From NCBI GenBank assembly GCA_964384595.1, contig CAYLLY010000001.1:21919-85918 (forward strand): DNA of 64,000 bases. Direction: 5' to 3'. This document shows positions 23,830 to 31,772 of this stretch, in pieces. This stretch comes from SCTG01 sp964384595. GTDB taxonomy: Bacteria > Nitrospirota > Nitrospiria > Nitrospirales > NS-4. The notes under the pieces are model-generated. The model ran no database searches. It saw only the letters and a program-made list of their open reading frames with translations, and had not been told where the DNA came from. Numbering within the stretch: position 1 is the stretch's first letter; every line of letters starts with the position of its first letter. A program made the translations under genes and the position numbers.

Positions 23830-23880
23830 CTCGCTGCGTCGTCTGACGTAAGATACCGCGCGCTTGGCCAGGAGTGAAGG

Positions 23881-24204
23881 ATGTCTGTCGGAACGGGGGA
23901 AGGCTGGAAAGAAGAGAAAGCCGTGGAAACCCGCGTCGGAGGGGCGGTGACCGTCCGCTTATGGGAAGACCGGACCCGCGGGGAAATCTACGTTCCAGCC
24001 TACGATCCGGAAACGTTGTCGCTGGTCAATGACGACTATGACCGCAGCTTCGGTGACAGCAACAATGCCATCGACTCCGGGAGACGGGTCTTCGAGTTCC
24101 GCGCGCTGAAGCCGGGCACCCATCGGATCGTGTTCGAAAAACGGATGGGCTGGAAATTCACGGCCGAGGATCGCCGGGTCTATGTCGTGACGGTGGCTGG
24201 ATAG
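23881..24204 (+). CDS. Chagasin/I42-like small protein
   Basis: 107 residues from ATG 23881, with AGGAG nearby. TVRLWEDRTRGEIYVPAYDPETLSLVNDDYDRS, then GRRVFEFRALKPGTHRIVFEKRMGW and a final YVVTV strand, resembles the immunoglobulin-like chagasin fold (F-x-F-x-A-x-x-x-G-x-x-x-L/I). It lacks a signal peptide and the clear NPTTGY loop, so inhibition of cysteine proteases is not assured. It ends six bases before the aminotransferase gene and may be co-transcribed. Confidence 0.45.
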   Translation: MSVGTGEGWKEEKAVETRVGGAVTVRLWEDRTRGEIYVPAYDPETLSLVNDDYDRSFGDSNNAIDSGRRVFEFRALKPGTHRIVFEKRMGWKFTAEDRRVYVVTVAG

Positions 24205-24209
24205 TAGGT

Positions 24210-25049
24210 GTGCCGGAGATCGCCTTCGTCAATGACGTCTTCATGCCGCTCTCCGAGGCGCGTGTCTCGGTCGAGGACCGGGGCTTCCAGTTCGGGGACG
24301 GCATCTATGAGCTGCTGCGAGTCTACGCCGGCGTTCCCTTTCACCTGAGCGATCATCTCGGGCGCCTTGAACAGAGCGCCCAGGCGATCGGCATCCCCCT
24401 GCCGTACACTCGGGACCGCTGGGCGGCGATGATCGCGGAGGCGGTCTCGCGCAGCGGCTTTGCCGACGCGAAAGTCTACATCCAGGTCACCCGCGGAGTC
24501 GCGCCTCGGGACCACATCCCGGCCGGCCCGATGGCGCCGACGGTCGTGGTCACGGTCCGGGCGATGGTCCCTCCCGCTGCCGGGCTGTACGCGGCCGGCG
24601 CGGACGTCGTGACCGTTCCCGATCTCCGGTGGGCCCGCTGCAACATCAAGTCGGTTGGTCTTCTGGCGAACGTGCTCGCCAAACAGCAGGCCCGGGATGC
24701 GGGGGCCGTTGAGGCGCTCTTCGTGCGGGACGGTTATGTCCTGGAAGGCGCGACCAGCAATGTCATGACCGTCCGGAAGCGGTGTCTCGTCACGCCGCCG
24801 GAGGGGCCTCTGCTCCTGCCCGGCGTGACGCGCAGGGTGGTGCTGGGGCTGGCGCAGGCAGCCGGGGTGACGGTCAAAGAACAACCAGTGGCGGAGGACG
24901 AGCTCCACGCGTCCGAGGAGGTTTTCCTGACGGGGACCACGATCGAAGTGCTGCCGGTCGCCCGGGTCAACGGGCGGCCGATCGGGGCCGGCGCCCCGGG
25001 CCCGGTGACGAAGCTATTGATGGCCCGTTTCCGGGAGGCGCGCGGCTAG
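24210..25049 (+). CDS. dat: Class IV PLP aminotransferase, D-amino-acid-aminotransferase-like
   Basis: 279 residues from GTG 24210. Fold-type IV signature: DRGFQFGDGIYELLRVYAG at the start, catalytic Lys K147 in NIKSVGLLANVLAKQ, and EGATSNVMTV near the cofactor phosphate site. The blocks match D-alanine aminotransferase more closely than the branched-chain enzyme (FGDGIYE; IKSxxLLxxVLAKQ). It probably makes D-amino acids for the cell wall from D-alanine and 2-oxo acids, though aminodeoxychorismate lyase or BCAT activity is not excluded. Confidence 0.85.
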   Translation: MPEIAFVNDVFMPLSEARVSVEDRGFQFGDGIYELLRVYAGVPFHLSDHLGRLEQSAQAIGIPLPYTRDRWAAMIAEAVSRSGFADAKVYIQVTRGVAPRDHIPAGPMAPTVVVTVRAMVPPAAGLYAAGADVVTVPDLRWARCNIKSVGLLANVLAKQQARDAGAVEALFVRDGYVLEGATSNVMTVRKRCLVTPPEGPLLLPGVTRRVVLGLAQAAGVTVKEQPVAEDELHASEEVFLTGTTIEVLPVARVNGRPIGAGAPGPVTKLLMARFREARG

Positions 25050-25055
25050 TTTTAC

Positions 25056-25085
25056 TTGCCATCTCGTGGCCAGCTGTGTTATTTT
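25056..25085 (+). promoter_or_regulatory. Putative promoter upstream of rimP-nusA operon
   Basis: TTGCCA at 25056-25061, an 18-nt spacer, and TATTTT at 25080-25085. The predicted start of transcription is about 25092, just before the terminator-like hairpin at 25095. Confidence 0.4.
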
Positions 25086-25094
25086 AAAGCGGTG

Positions 25095-25121
25095 AAAGTG
25101 GGCTTGTGCCCACTTTTTTTT
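25095..25121 (+). terminator. Intrinsic terminator or attenuator directly before rimP
   Basis: Perfect 9-bp stem AAAGTGGGC (25095-25103) / GCCCACTTT (25108-25116), loop TTGT, followed by further T to 25121. It ends six bases before the rimP ATG. It could terminate the dat transcript or attenuate the nusA operon. Confidence 0.75.
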
Positions 25122-25126
25122 CGGTT

Positions 25127-25684
25127 ATGACGGGTCGAGACCATCCCTTTGCGCCAGTCGGGGGCGTTCCTTCGGGAACTGCCCAAGCGTCCGATCGGGT
25201 CGTCTCCATTGTCCAGCGGATTGTCGAGCCTCTTCTCGCCTCACTCGGATTGGTGCTTGTCGAGGCGGAGGCGCGGGGGCGGGGACCGAAGACTCTGATT
25301 CGGGTGGTCATCGAGCGACCGCCGGATCAAGGGGAGGGAGCGGTTTCCGTCGAGGACTGCGAACGCGCCCACGTCTTGATCGGGCATGCGCTGGATGCGG
25401 AGGACCCCATTCCTCACGCCTATGTGCTGGAGGTGTCGTCGCCGGGGTTGGATCGCCCCATCCGGCACGTCCATGAATACGAGCGGTTCCAGGGCCGCCT
25501 AGCGCGTTTCAAGCTGGCGAAACCGGTGTGGGGGAAGGCGGTCCTGATCGCACGGATTCAGAAACTGGACGGAGCGCAGGTCTGGGTGGAAGTGGCGCCC
25601 GCGGGCAAGCGGGGCGGACACGCGGTTCCGGTCGCGCTCCCGCTGGCCGACATCCTGGAGGCCAGGCTGGAAGTGGAATTCTAA
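25127..25684 (+). CDS. rimP: Ribosome maturation factor RimP
   Basis: 185 residues from ATG 25127. A GTG at 25106 is in frame but lies within the terminator hairpin. No clear ribosome-binding site is present. Blocks: RIVEPLLASLGLVLVEAEARGRG, TLIRVVIERPPD, VSVEDCERAHVLIGHALDAEDPI, YVLEVSSPGLDRPIR, then an SH3-like C-terminal domain. It is needed for maturation of the 30S subunit. First gene of the translation operon. Confidence 0.92.
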   Translation: MTGRDHPFAPVGGVPSGTAQASDRVVSIVQRIVEPLLASLGLVLVEAEARGRGPKTLIRVVIERPPDQGEGAVSVEDCERAHVLIGHALDAEDPIPHAYVLEVSSPGLDRPIRHVHEYERFQGRLARFKLAKPVWGKAVLIARIQKLDGAQVWVEVAPAGKRGGHAVPVALPLADILEARLEVEF

Positions 25685-25703
25685 GAAGAACGGAGCAGGT
25701 ATT

Positions 25704-26921
25704 ATGGGTCGAGAGCTCCTGACAGTGATCGAACAGATCGGGCGTGAAAAGGGGATCGATGCGAATCGCATCCTCGAAGCCGTGGAGTCCGCGTTGCTCA
25801 CGGCCGCGAAGAAGCGGTATGGCGCGGCGGAGAACATCCAGGTGCACATCGACCGCAAGAGCGGAGAGGTCGAGGCCATTTCGCTCAAGAAGATCGTGAA
25901 CGAGGTGACCAACCCCAAATCCGAGGTCTCCCTGGCCGAGGCGCGCAAGGTGGACAGCGAGGCCGAACTGGGGGACGAGATCGGGTCCGTGATCGAAATG
26001 GAGGAGTTCGGCCGCATCGCGGCGCAGACCGCAAAGCAGGTGATCTTCCAGAAGGTCCGCGAGGCCGAATGGGAGGTCGTCCAGCGGGAGTATACGGCGC
26101 GGCAGGGCGATCTCGTCAACGGCATCATCCTCGGCCAGGAGCGCCGCAACTATATCGTCGACCTCGGCAAGACGGAAGCAATCCTCCCGGCGCACGAGCA
26201 GATTCCGCGGGAGACCTACCGGCGGGGCGACCGGGTCAAAGCCTATCTCCTGGAGGTGAAGCGGACGCTGCGGGACGTGCAGGTCATTCTGTCCCGCACC
26301 CACCCCAATTTCATCGTCAAGCTGTTTGAAGCGGAGGTGCCGGAGATCGCGGAGAAGATCGTGGAGATCAAGGGCGTGGTCCGCGAGCCGGGCGACCGGA
26401 CGAAAATCGCCGTCGTCTCGCGCGACCGCGCCGTCGATCCGGTCGGCGCATGCGTGGGGATGAAAGGCTCACGGGTCCAGGCGGTGGTGCGCGAGCTGCG
26501 CGGCGAGAAGATCGACATCATCGCGTGGACGCCGGATTCGCGGGTCTTCATCGCGGAGGCCCTGAACCCCGCCGTCATCGAAAAAGTGGGCGTGGACGAG
26601 GAAAAGAAGTCGGCGCTGGTAGTGGTCGGGGACAACCAGCTGTCGCTGGCCATCGGCCGCAACGGGCAGAACGTGCGGCTCGCCGCCAAGCTGACCGGAT
26701 GGAAGATCGACATCATCGGCGCCAGCGAGTATGAGAAGGAACGGGTCGTGCGGGACCAGGAGACACGGGCCGCCATTGCGCATCAGCTGCAGGAGCAGCA
26801 CGCGCGACTGGTTGAAGCGGAATCGGCCGCGGCGGCCGCGCAGCAGGAGGCTCCCGCGGACGAGGGAAGTCCGGCGGCGGGCCAGGCCGAATCCGGGAAC
26901 GAAGAGAAGGCCATCGGGTAA
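25704..26921 (+). CDS. nusA: Transcription termination/antitermination factor NusA
   Basis: 405 residues from ATG 25704, with GGAG eight bases upstream. N-terminal RNAP-binding domain (residues 1-130, GRELLTVIEQIGREKGID). S1 domain (GDLVNGIILGQERRNYIVDLG). Two KH domains (GACVGMKGSRVQAVVRELRG; AIGRNGQNVRLAAKLTGWKI). The tail is acidic and Ala/Glu-rich with no second acidic repeat of the E. coli type. It binds RNA polymerase and nascent RNA, and may act on the hairpin before rimP. Confidence 0.96.
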   Translation: MGRELLTVIEQIGREKGIDANRILEAVESALLTAAKKRYGAAENIQVHIDRKSGEVEAISLKKIVNEVTNPKSEVSLAEARKVDSEAELGDEIGSVIEMEEFGRIAAQTAKQVIFQKVREAEWEVVQREYTARQGDLVNGIILGQERRNYIVDLGKTEAILPAHEQIPRETYRRGDRVKAYLLEVKRTLRDVQVILSRTHPNFIVKLFEAEVPEIAEKIVEIKGVVREPGDRTKIAVVSRDRAVDPVGACVGMKGSRVQAVVRELRGEKIDIIAWTPDSRVFIAEALNPAVIEKVGVDEEKKSALVVVGDNQLSLAIGRNGQNVRLAAKLTGWKIDIIGASEYEKERVVRDQETRAAIAHQLQEQHARLVEAESAAAAAQQEAPADEGSPAAGQAESGNEEKAIG

Positions 26922-26939
26922 CAAGGGGCGCGCACGGGC

Positions 26940-29531
26940 ATGCGGGTATTCGAGCTAGCCAAGCAACTGGGGGTCCCGAGCAAGGACCTGATGAAGGACC
27001 TCAAAGGATTAGGCGTATCCGTCTCGACCCATATGGCCGTCCTCGAGGACGAGACGGTCGCGAAGATCCTGGCGAAGACGACGGCGAAGGCGAAGAAACC
27101 GGCGGAGGCATCCCCGGTCAAAGCTGCGAAGACCGTAGCGAAGTCCAAGAGCGCCAAGCCTATTCAAGAAAAAGAGAAAAAGCAGGCCGTTTCCTTGAAG
27201 CCGAAGGCTGCGACAAGCCGCGCAGCCTCGCCCGCGAAGCCGGCGCCGCCGGTCGCGGAGCCGCCGAAGGCGGAAAAGAAGATGGTCCTGGTCAAGCGGC
27301 GGCCCATCGAGCCGGCTGCGATGGACGACCTGGCTCCTCTGCGGCCAGCGGATGAGGCGCCCGCGATCGGTGCCGGCGTCGCGGAACCGTCGAAAGCCGC
27401 CGCGTCGCCCCCGCTCCGCCCGCTTCGGGAGTCTCCTCCTCCGCCGCCACCGGTGGCCGCGACGGAACCTGCTGTCGTGCCGCCTCCGCATCAGCCCGCG
27501 CCCGCATTGCCGCCCAGCGCATTGATGCCGCCGCTGGCCGCCGATGCCACCCGCCATCCGGGTGGCAAGAAAGGCGCCGGCCCCGAGCCGCTGCCTGAGC
27601 TGAAGGACAAGAACAAGAAAGTCCGCCGGGTGGGCCGCGGCCGTGAGGACGAGCCGGTGCCGACCCGCGATGACGCCGCCCGCTGGCGCGACTTGCGGGC
27701 GATGCCGATGCACCGGCGTGAGGAGAAAACGCGCCATGTCTCGACCGGGTCCACCGCCGAGATCACCAAGCCGCGTCTCAAGGCGGTCAAACTGGCGGAG
27801 GGACTGACGGTCAAGGATTTTGCGGAAGCGGTGGGCCAGAAGCCCGCGGACGTCATGCGCAAGCTCATGGATATGGGCACGATGCTGACGCTGAACCAGC
27901 CGATGCCGTCCGATGCCGCGACGCTGCTGGCCGAGTCCTTTGGCGTGAAAGTCGAGATGATGACCGAACGGCCGGCCGAAGATCTCCTGGCGGAGCCCGC
28001 GGAACCGGAAGGCGAACAGGTCCTGCGGCCCCCGGTGGTGACGATCATGGGGCACGTGGACCACGGCAAGACATCGCTGCTCGACGCGATCCGTGAAACT
28101 CGGGTGACCGAGGGGGAGGCCGGCGGCATCACGCAGCACATCGGCGCCTACGTCGTGCAGACCCAGGGCAAGGCCATCACCTTCCTGGATACGCCGGGCC
28201 ATGAGGCCTTCACGGCCATGCGCGCGCGGGGCGCCAAAGTCACTGACCTGGTGGTGCTGGTCGTGGCGGCCGATGACGGGGTCATGCCGCAGACCATCGA
28301 GGCCATCGATCACGCGCGGGCCGCGGACGTGCCGCTCATCGTGGCCATCAATAAGATGGACAAGCCGGACGCCAACCCCGATCGGGTCAAAAACCAACTG
28401 GTGGAGCGGGGCCTGGTGCCGGAGGCCTGGGGCGGGGAAACGATCTATGTCGAGGTCTCGGCCAAGAAGAAGACCGGTCTGGATACGCTTCTGGAGATGA
28501 TCCTGCTCCAGGCGGAGGTCCTGGAGTTGCGCGCGAATCCCGCACGGCTGGCCAAAGGCATCGTCATCGAGGCCAAGATCGATCGGGGGCGCGGGCCGGT
28601 CGCCACCGTCCTGGTTCAAACCGGCACCCTCCGCGTGGGCGACGCCTTCGTCGTCGGCACGTTCAGCGGCCGCGTCCGGGCGCTCTTCAACGATGCAGGG
28701 CGGTCGGTGAAGGAGGCGGGGCCCGCCATCCCGGTGGGCGTGGTCGGCTTGCTCGGCGTGCCGATGGCCGGCGATGAATTCGTCGTCACCAAGGACGAGC
28801 GGATTGCGCGCGAAATCGCCGAGTCGCGGCTTGAAAAGCAGCGCACGGCCGGGATGGCGCCCGTCCGGAAGGTCACGCTGGACGATTTGTTCTCGCAGGT
28901 GGCGGAGGGGACGGTCAAAGACCTCGGCATCGTCATCCGGGCGGACGTTCAGGGATCGGCGGAAGCCATCGCCGATGCGGTCGAGCGGCTCGGCACCGAC
29001 GCCGTCAAGCCGCATGTCATTCTGAAAGGGGTGGGCGGCATCACGGAGAACGACGTCCAGCTGGCGGCCGCCTCGAACGCGATTATCATCGGGTTCAACG
29101 TCAGGCCGGAAGCGAAGGCAGCGGCGCTGGCCGAGAACGAGGGCGTGGACATCCGGGCCTACAGCATCATCTACGAGGCGCTGAACGACATCCGGGCCGC
29201 GATGGAGGGGCTGCTGGAGCCGACGCTGAAGGAGCGGGTGTTGGGCCGGGCGGAGGTGCGCAAGGTGTTCATGATCCCGAAGGCCGGGGCCGTGGCCGGC
29301 TGTTACGTGACGGACGGGACGATCGTGCGCGCGGGCTCCAGCGTGCGTGTCGTGCGGGACGGCGTCGTCGTCTACGAAGGGAAGATGGGGTCGCTCCGCC
29401 GGTTCAAGGACGACGTGAAGGAAGTGGCGTCCGGCTACGAGTGCGGCATCGGCGTGGAGAACTTCAACGATATCAAACCCGGCGACCGGCTCGAAGTGTT
29501 CACGATCGACAAGATCGCCGCGAAGCTGTGA
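26940..29531 (+). CDS. infB: Translation initiation factor IF-2
   Basis: 863 residues from ATG 26940. An N-terminal IF2N domain (MRVFELAKQLGVPSKDLMKDLKGLG), a long Lys/Ala/Pro-rich linker to about residue 250, a second IF2N (LTVKDFAEAVGQKPADVMRKLM), then the GTPase domain with GHVDHGKT (371-378), DTPGHEAF and NKMD. Domains II, III and IV follow, ending YECGIGVENFNDIKPGD. It brings fMet-tRNA to the 30S subunit and drives subunit joining. Standard layout. Confidence 0.97.
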   Translation: MRVFELAKQLGVPSKDLMKDLKGLGVSVSTHMAVLEDETVAKILAKTTAKAKKPAEASPVKAAKTVAKSKSAKPIQEKEKKQAVSLKPKAATSRAASPAKPAPPVAEPPKAEKKMVLVKRRPIEPAAMDDLAPLRPADEAPAIGAGVAEPSKAAASPPLRPLRESPPPPPPVAATEPAVVPPPHQPAPALPPSALMPPLAADATRHPGGKKGAGPEPLPELKDKNKKVRRVGRGREDEPVPTRDDAARWRDLRAMPMHRREEKTRHVSTGSTAEITKPRLKAVKLAEGLTVKDFAEAVGQKPADVMRKLMDMGTMLTLNQPMPSDAATLLAESFGVKVEMMTERPAEDLLAEPAEPEGEQVLRPPVVTIMGHVDHGKTSLLDAIRETRVTEGEAGGITQHIGAYVVQTQGKAITFLDTPGHEAFTAMRARGAKVTDLVVLVVAADDGVMPQTIEAIDHARAADVPLIVAINKMDKPDANPDRVKNQLVERGLVPEAWGGETIYVEVSAKKKTGLDTLLEMILLQAEVLELRANPARLAKGIVIEAKIDRGRGPVATVLVQTGTLRVGDAFVVGTFSGRVRALFNDAGRSVKEAGPAIPVGVVGLLGVPMAGDEFVVTKDERIAREIAESRLEKQRTAGMAPVRKVTLDDLFSQVAEGTVKDLGIVIRADVQGSAEAIADAVERLGTDAVKPHVILKGVGGITENDVQLAAASNAIIIGFNVRPEAKAAALAENEGVDIRAYSIIYEALNDIRAAMEGLLEPTLKERVLGRAEVRKVFMIPKAGAVAGCYVTDGTIVRAGSSVRVVRDGVVVYEGKMGSLRRFKDDVKEVASGYECGIGVENFNDIKPGDRLEVFTIDKIAAKL

Positions 29532-29543
29532 TCGTCGCTGCCT

Positions 29544-29825
29544 ATGGTCGTCGGCGTCTGTACGATTGATCTGCACCTGCCGGGCATCGGCTCGCTCAAG
29601 GGCAAGCGGCAGATTCTCCTGAGCCTGAAGGAGCGGATCAAGAAGGCCCACAATGTCTCGATCGCCGAGGTGGACGGGAACGATCTCTGGCAGCGGGCGG
29701 TGCTCGGCGTCGCCTGCGTGGCCAACGACGGGCGGTATGTCAACCAGGTGCTGGACGCGGTGCTCAACGCCGTCCGCGCCAATCCCTCCGTCGAGTTGGT
29801 CGACCATCACACGGAGCTCTATTGA
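29544..29825 (+). CDS. YlxP/DUF503-family protein
   Basis: 93 residues from ATG 29544. The family pattern MVVGVCTIDLHLPGIGSLKGKRQILLSLKERIKKAHNVSIAEVD is complete. DUF503 genes normally sit between infB and rbfA, as here; a role in ribosome assembly or RNA binding is presumed in the literature but not settled. Spacing is 12 bp from infB and 3 bp to rbfA. Confidence 0.9.
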   Translation: MVVGVCTIDLHLPGIGSLKGKRQILLSLKERIKKAHNVSIAEVDGNDLWQRAVLGVACVANDGRYVNQVLDAVLNAVRANPSVELVDHHTELY

Positions 29826-29828
29826 GCC

Positions 29829-30188
29829 ATGACGGGGTTCAAGCGCGCCGACCGGGTGAGCGATCAGATCCGGATGGAGATCGCGGACATCCTGATGCGC
29901 CGGGTCAAGGACCCCCGCGTCGGCTTCGTGACCGTGACGGCCGTGGACGTGACCGCGGACCTCAAGCAGGCCTGGGTCTACGTGACGGTTCTGCAGCAGG
30001 GCGCGCAGGAAGTGGAAACCCTGGACGCCTTGTCGCGGGCGGAAGGGTTCATCAAGGGCGAGTTGGGCCGGCGCCTGAAACTGCGGTATGTGCCGGCCTT
30101 GACGTTCGTGAAAGATACGTCGGTGGATCGCGTGACGCGGGTCATGAGTCTGCTCGATGACATCAAGAGAGACCCTCGTGAAGCTTGA
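29829..30188 (+). CDS. rbfA: Ribosome-binding factor A
   Basis: 119 residues from ATG 29829. KRADRVSDQIRMEIADILMRRVKDPRVGFVTVTAVDVTADLKQAWVYV is the KH-like RbfA core, followed by FIKGELGRRLKLRYVPALTFVKDTSVDR. Full length. It assists late 30S maturation near the 16S 5' helix and in cold adaptation. The gene overlaps the start of truB. Confidence 0.96.
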   Translation: MTGFKRADRVSDQIRMEIADILMRRVKDPRVGFVTVTAVDVTADLKQAWVYVTVLQQGAQEVETLDALSRAEGFIKGELGRRLKLRYVPALTFVKDTSVDRVTRVMSLLDDIKRDPREA

Positions 30189-31161
30189 CCTCACACATGG
30201 GACGGAAACGGCGTTGGACGGCGTACTGGTCGTGAACAAGCCGGCGGGCTGGACGTCCCATGACGTCGTGGCCAGAGTGCGGGTCCTGCTCGGGTTGTCC
30301 AAGGTCGGCCACACCGGCACGCTGGACCCTGCGGCCACGGGCGTGCTGCTGCTGTGCCTCGGCAAGGCCACGCGGGTCGCGGAGTATCTCGTGAACGCGG
30401 ACAAGGCCTATCGAGCGGTGCTGCGGCTGGGCGTTTCGACCGATACGCAGGATGCGACCGGGGCCGTGGTCGCCCGGGCCGCGGGGTCGCTGCCGGAGCG
30501 GGCGGCCATCGAAGCCGTGGTGGGCCGGTTCGTCGGGCGGCACCGGCAGGTGCCGCCGATGTACTCCGCCGTCAAGGTCCAGGGTGTCCCGCTGTACAAG
30601 TCGGCCCGGGCGGGGCGCACCGTGGACCGTCCGGCGCGCGAGTACACGGTGCAGTCGCTGGAGATTTTGTCCGTTACGCCCACGGCGGGAGACACGAAAA
30701 CCATGGATGTTGCCTTTGACGTGGTGTGCAGCAAGGGCACGTACGTCCGCACGCTCTGCGCGGACATCGGCGAGGCCTTGGGCGTGGGCGGGCATCTGGC
30801 CGCGCTGGAGCGCCGCCGGGTCGGCCGGTTCGGCATCGAGGACGCCGTGACGCTCGACGAACTGGCGGCGCCGGCCGGGCGGGAAACCGTCGGGATGCGG
30901 TTGCACTCTCTGGCCGCCGCGTTGGAAGACGTGCCGGCGCTGACCATTGACCCGAGCGCGGCCGACGGCGTGCGCCATGGGGTCTCGGTCCCGGCAACGC
31001 AGGTGGTCGGGATGGAGGGCGCATGGGCGGCCGGCGCCTGCGTCCGTCTGCAGGCGCCCGACGGCCGGTTGCTCGCGATCGGCAAGGTTCCGTGCGGGCC
31101 GAAGGAGCTCAGGCAGGCCGCGCCGGGGACCGTCATCACACTCGAAAAAGTTCTGGCATGA
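30178..31161 (+). CDS. truB: tRNA pseudouridine(55) synthase
   Basis: 327 residues from GTG 30178, which overlaps the rbfA stop; an in-frame ATG at 30157 would lie further inside rbfA and has no ribosome-binding site. DGVLVVNKPAGWTSHDVVARVR opens the fold. The catalytic Asp is D50 in GHTGTLDPAATGVLL. Other blocks are YSAVKVQGVPLYKSAR and CSKGTYVRTLCADIGEALG. A C-terminal PUA-like domain ends at VITLEKVLA. It makes pseudouridine 55 in the T-loop of tRNAs. Confidence 0.95.
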   Translation: MKLDLTHGTETALDGVLVVNKPAGWTSHDVVARVRVLLGLSKVGHTGTLDPAATGVLLLCLGKATRVAEYLVNADKAYRAVLRLGVSTDTQDATGAVVARAAGSLPERAAIEAVVGRFVGRHRQVPPMYSAVKVQGVPLYKSARAGRTVDRPAREYTVQSLEILSVTPTAGDTKTMDVAFDVVCSKGTYVRTLCADIGEALGVGGHLAALERRRVGRFGIEDAVTLDELAAPAGRETVGMRLHSLAAALEDVPALTIDPSAADGVRHGVSVPATQVVGMEGAWAAGACVRLQAPDGRLLAIGKVPCGPKELRQAAPGTVITLEKVLA

Positions 31162-31186
31162 TTGACGACGAAGGAGGTTGGACGGC

Positions 31187-31611
31187 ATGGCATTGACGAA
31201 AGAGTCGAAGACAGCGCTCGTTCAGGAGTACAAGACCCACGGTACGGACACCGGGTCGCCGGAGGTGCAGATCGCGATCCTGACCAACCGGATCACGTAC
31301 CTGACCGAGCATTTTCGGGGGCACCAGAAGGATCACCACTCGCGGCGCGGGCTGCTGACGATGGTCGGCCGGCGGCGCCGGCTGTTGGATTATCTCCGCC
31401 GGCACGATGANNNNNNNNNNNNNNNNNNNNNNNNNNNNNNNNNNNNNNNNNNNNNNNNNNNNNNNNNNNNNNNNNNNNNNNNNNNNNNNNNNNNNNNNNN
31501 NNNNNNNNNNTGACGATGGTCGGCCGGCGGCGCCGGCTGTTGGATTATCTCCGCCGGCACGATGAAGAGCGGTACAAGTCCATCATCGCGCGGTTGAGCA
31601 TTCGCCGGTAA
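31187..31611 (+). CDS. rpsO: 30S ribosomal protein S15, split by an assembly gap
   Basis: ATG 31187 with AAGGAGG at 31171-31177. The gene reads MALTKESKTALVQEYKTHGT onward to RRHDE at 31410, is then interrupted by 100 N, and resumes after a second copy of the same 55 bp. If one 55-bp copy and the N are removed, the frame is continuous and gives an 89-codon protein ending YKSIIARLSIRR, the usual S15 length. It is therefore an intact gene in life. S15 binds 16S helix 22 and usually regulates its own mRNA. Confidence 0.93.
31356..31565. other. Assembly gap of 100 N flanked by identical 55-bp ends, inside rpsO
   Basis: N fills 31411-31510. Positions 31356-31410 and 31511-31565 are identical. Collapsing them restores a full-length S15, which shows that the duplication is an assembly artefact. 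Confidence 0.95.
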
Positions 31612-31693
31612 GGGCACGCGGTCGAGACAACACGGGGCGGCCGGGCGATGGGCGTCCGGCCCGCCCCCCAACCCGGCGTCACAGATGGACACC

Positions 31694-31729
31694 GATCTGA
31701 CCTGCTTCGTTCGGCAAGCAGGCCAGATC
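31694..31729 (+). promoter_or_regulatory. Long hairpin in the rpsO-pnp spacer
   Basis: GATCTGACCTGCTT (31694-31707) pairs with AAGCAGGCCAGATC (31716-31729), 13 of 14 positions, around an 8-nt loop, ending 43 bases before the pnp ATG. A further G/C-rich near-palindrome lies at about 31636-31672. In E. coli the pnp leader hairpin is cut by RNase III and is the site of PNPase autocontrol; the same use is plausible here. Confidence 0.5.
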
Positions 31730-31772
31730 CGTGGACATCTGCCGGCGCCTTGCAAGGGGAGACGAGACAGAT

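Noticed and set aside
24210..25049. Branched-chain aminotransferase (ilvE) as the primary call
   Set aside because: The motif set (FGDGIYE, NIKS, LAKQ) and length of 279 residues fit D-amino-acid aminotransferases better; BCAT remains only a possible alternative.
27009..30404. An 1131-codon minus-strand open frame opposite infB, ylxP and rbfA
   Set aside because: Same reasons: low-complexity shadow translation across several well-recognised genes.
31187..31611. rpsO as a broken or duplicated gene
   Set aside because: The exact 55-bp duplication around 100 N is an assembly overlap. Collapsing it gives a normal S15.
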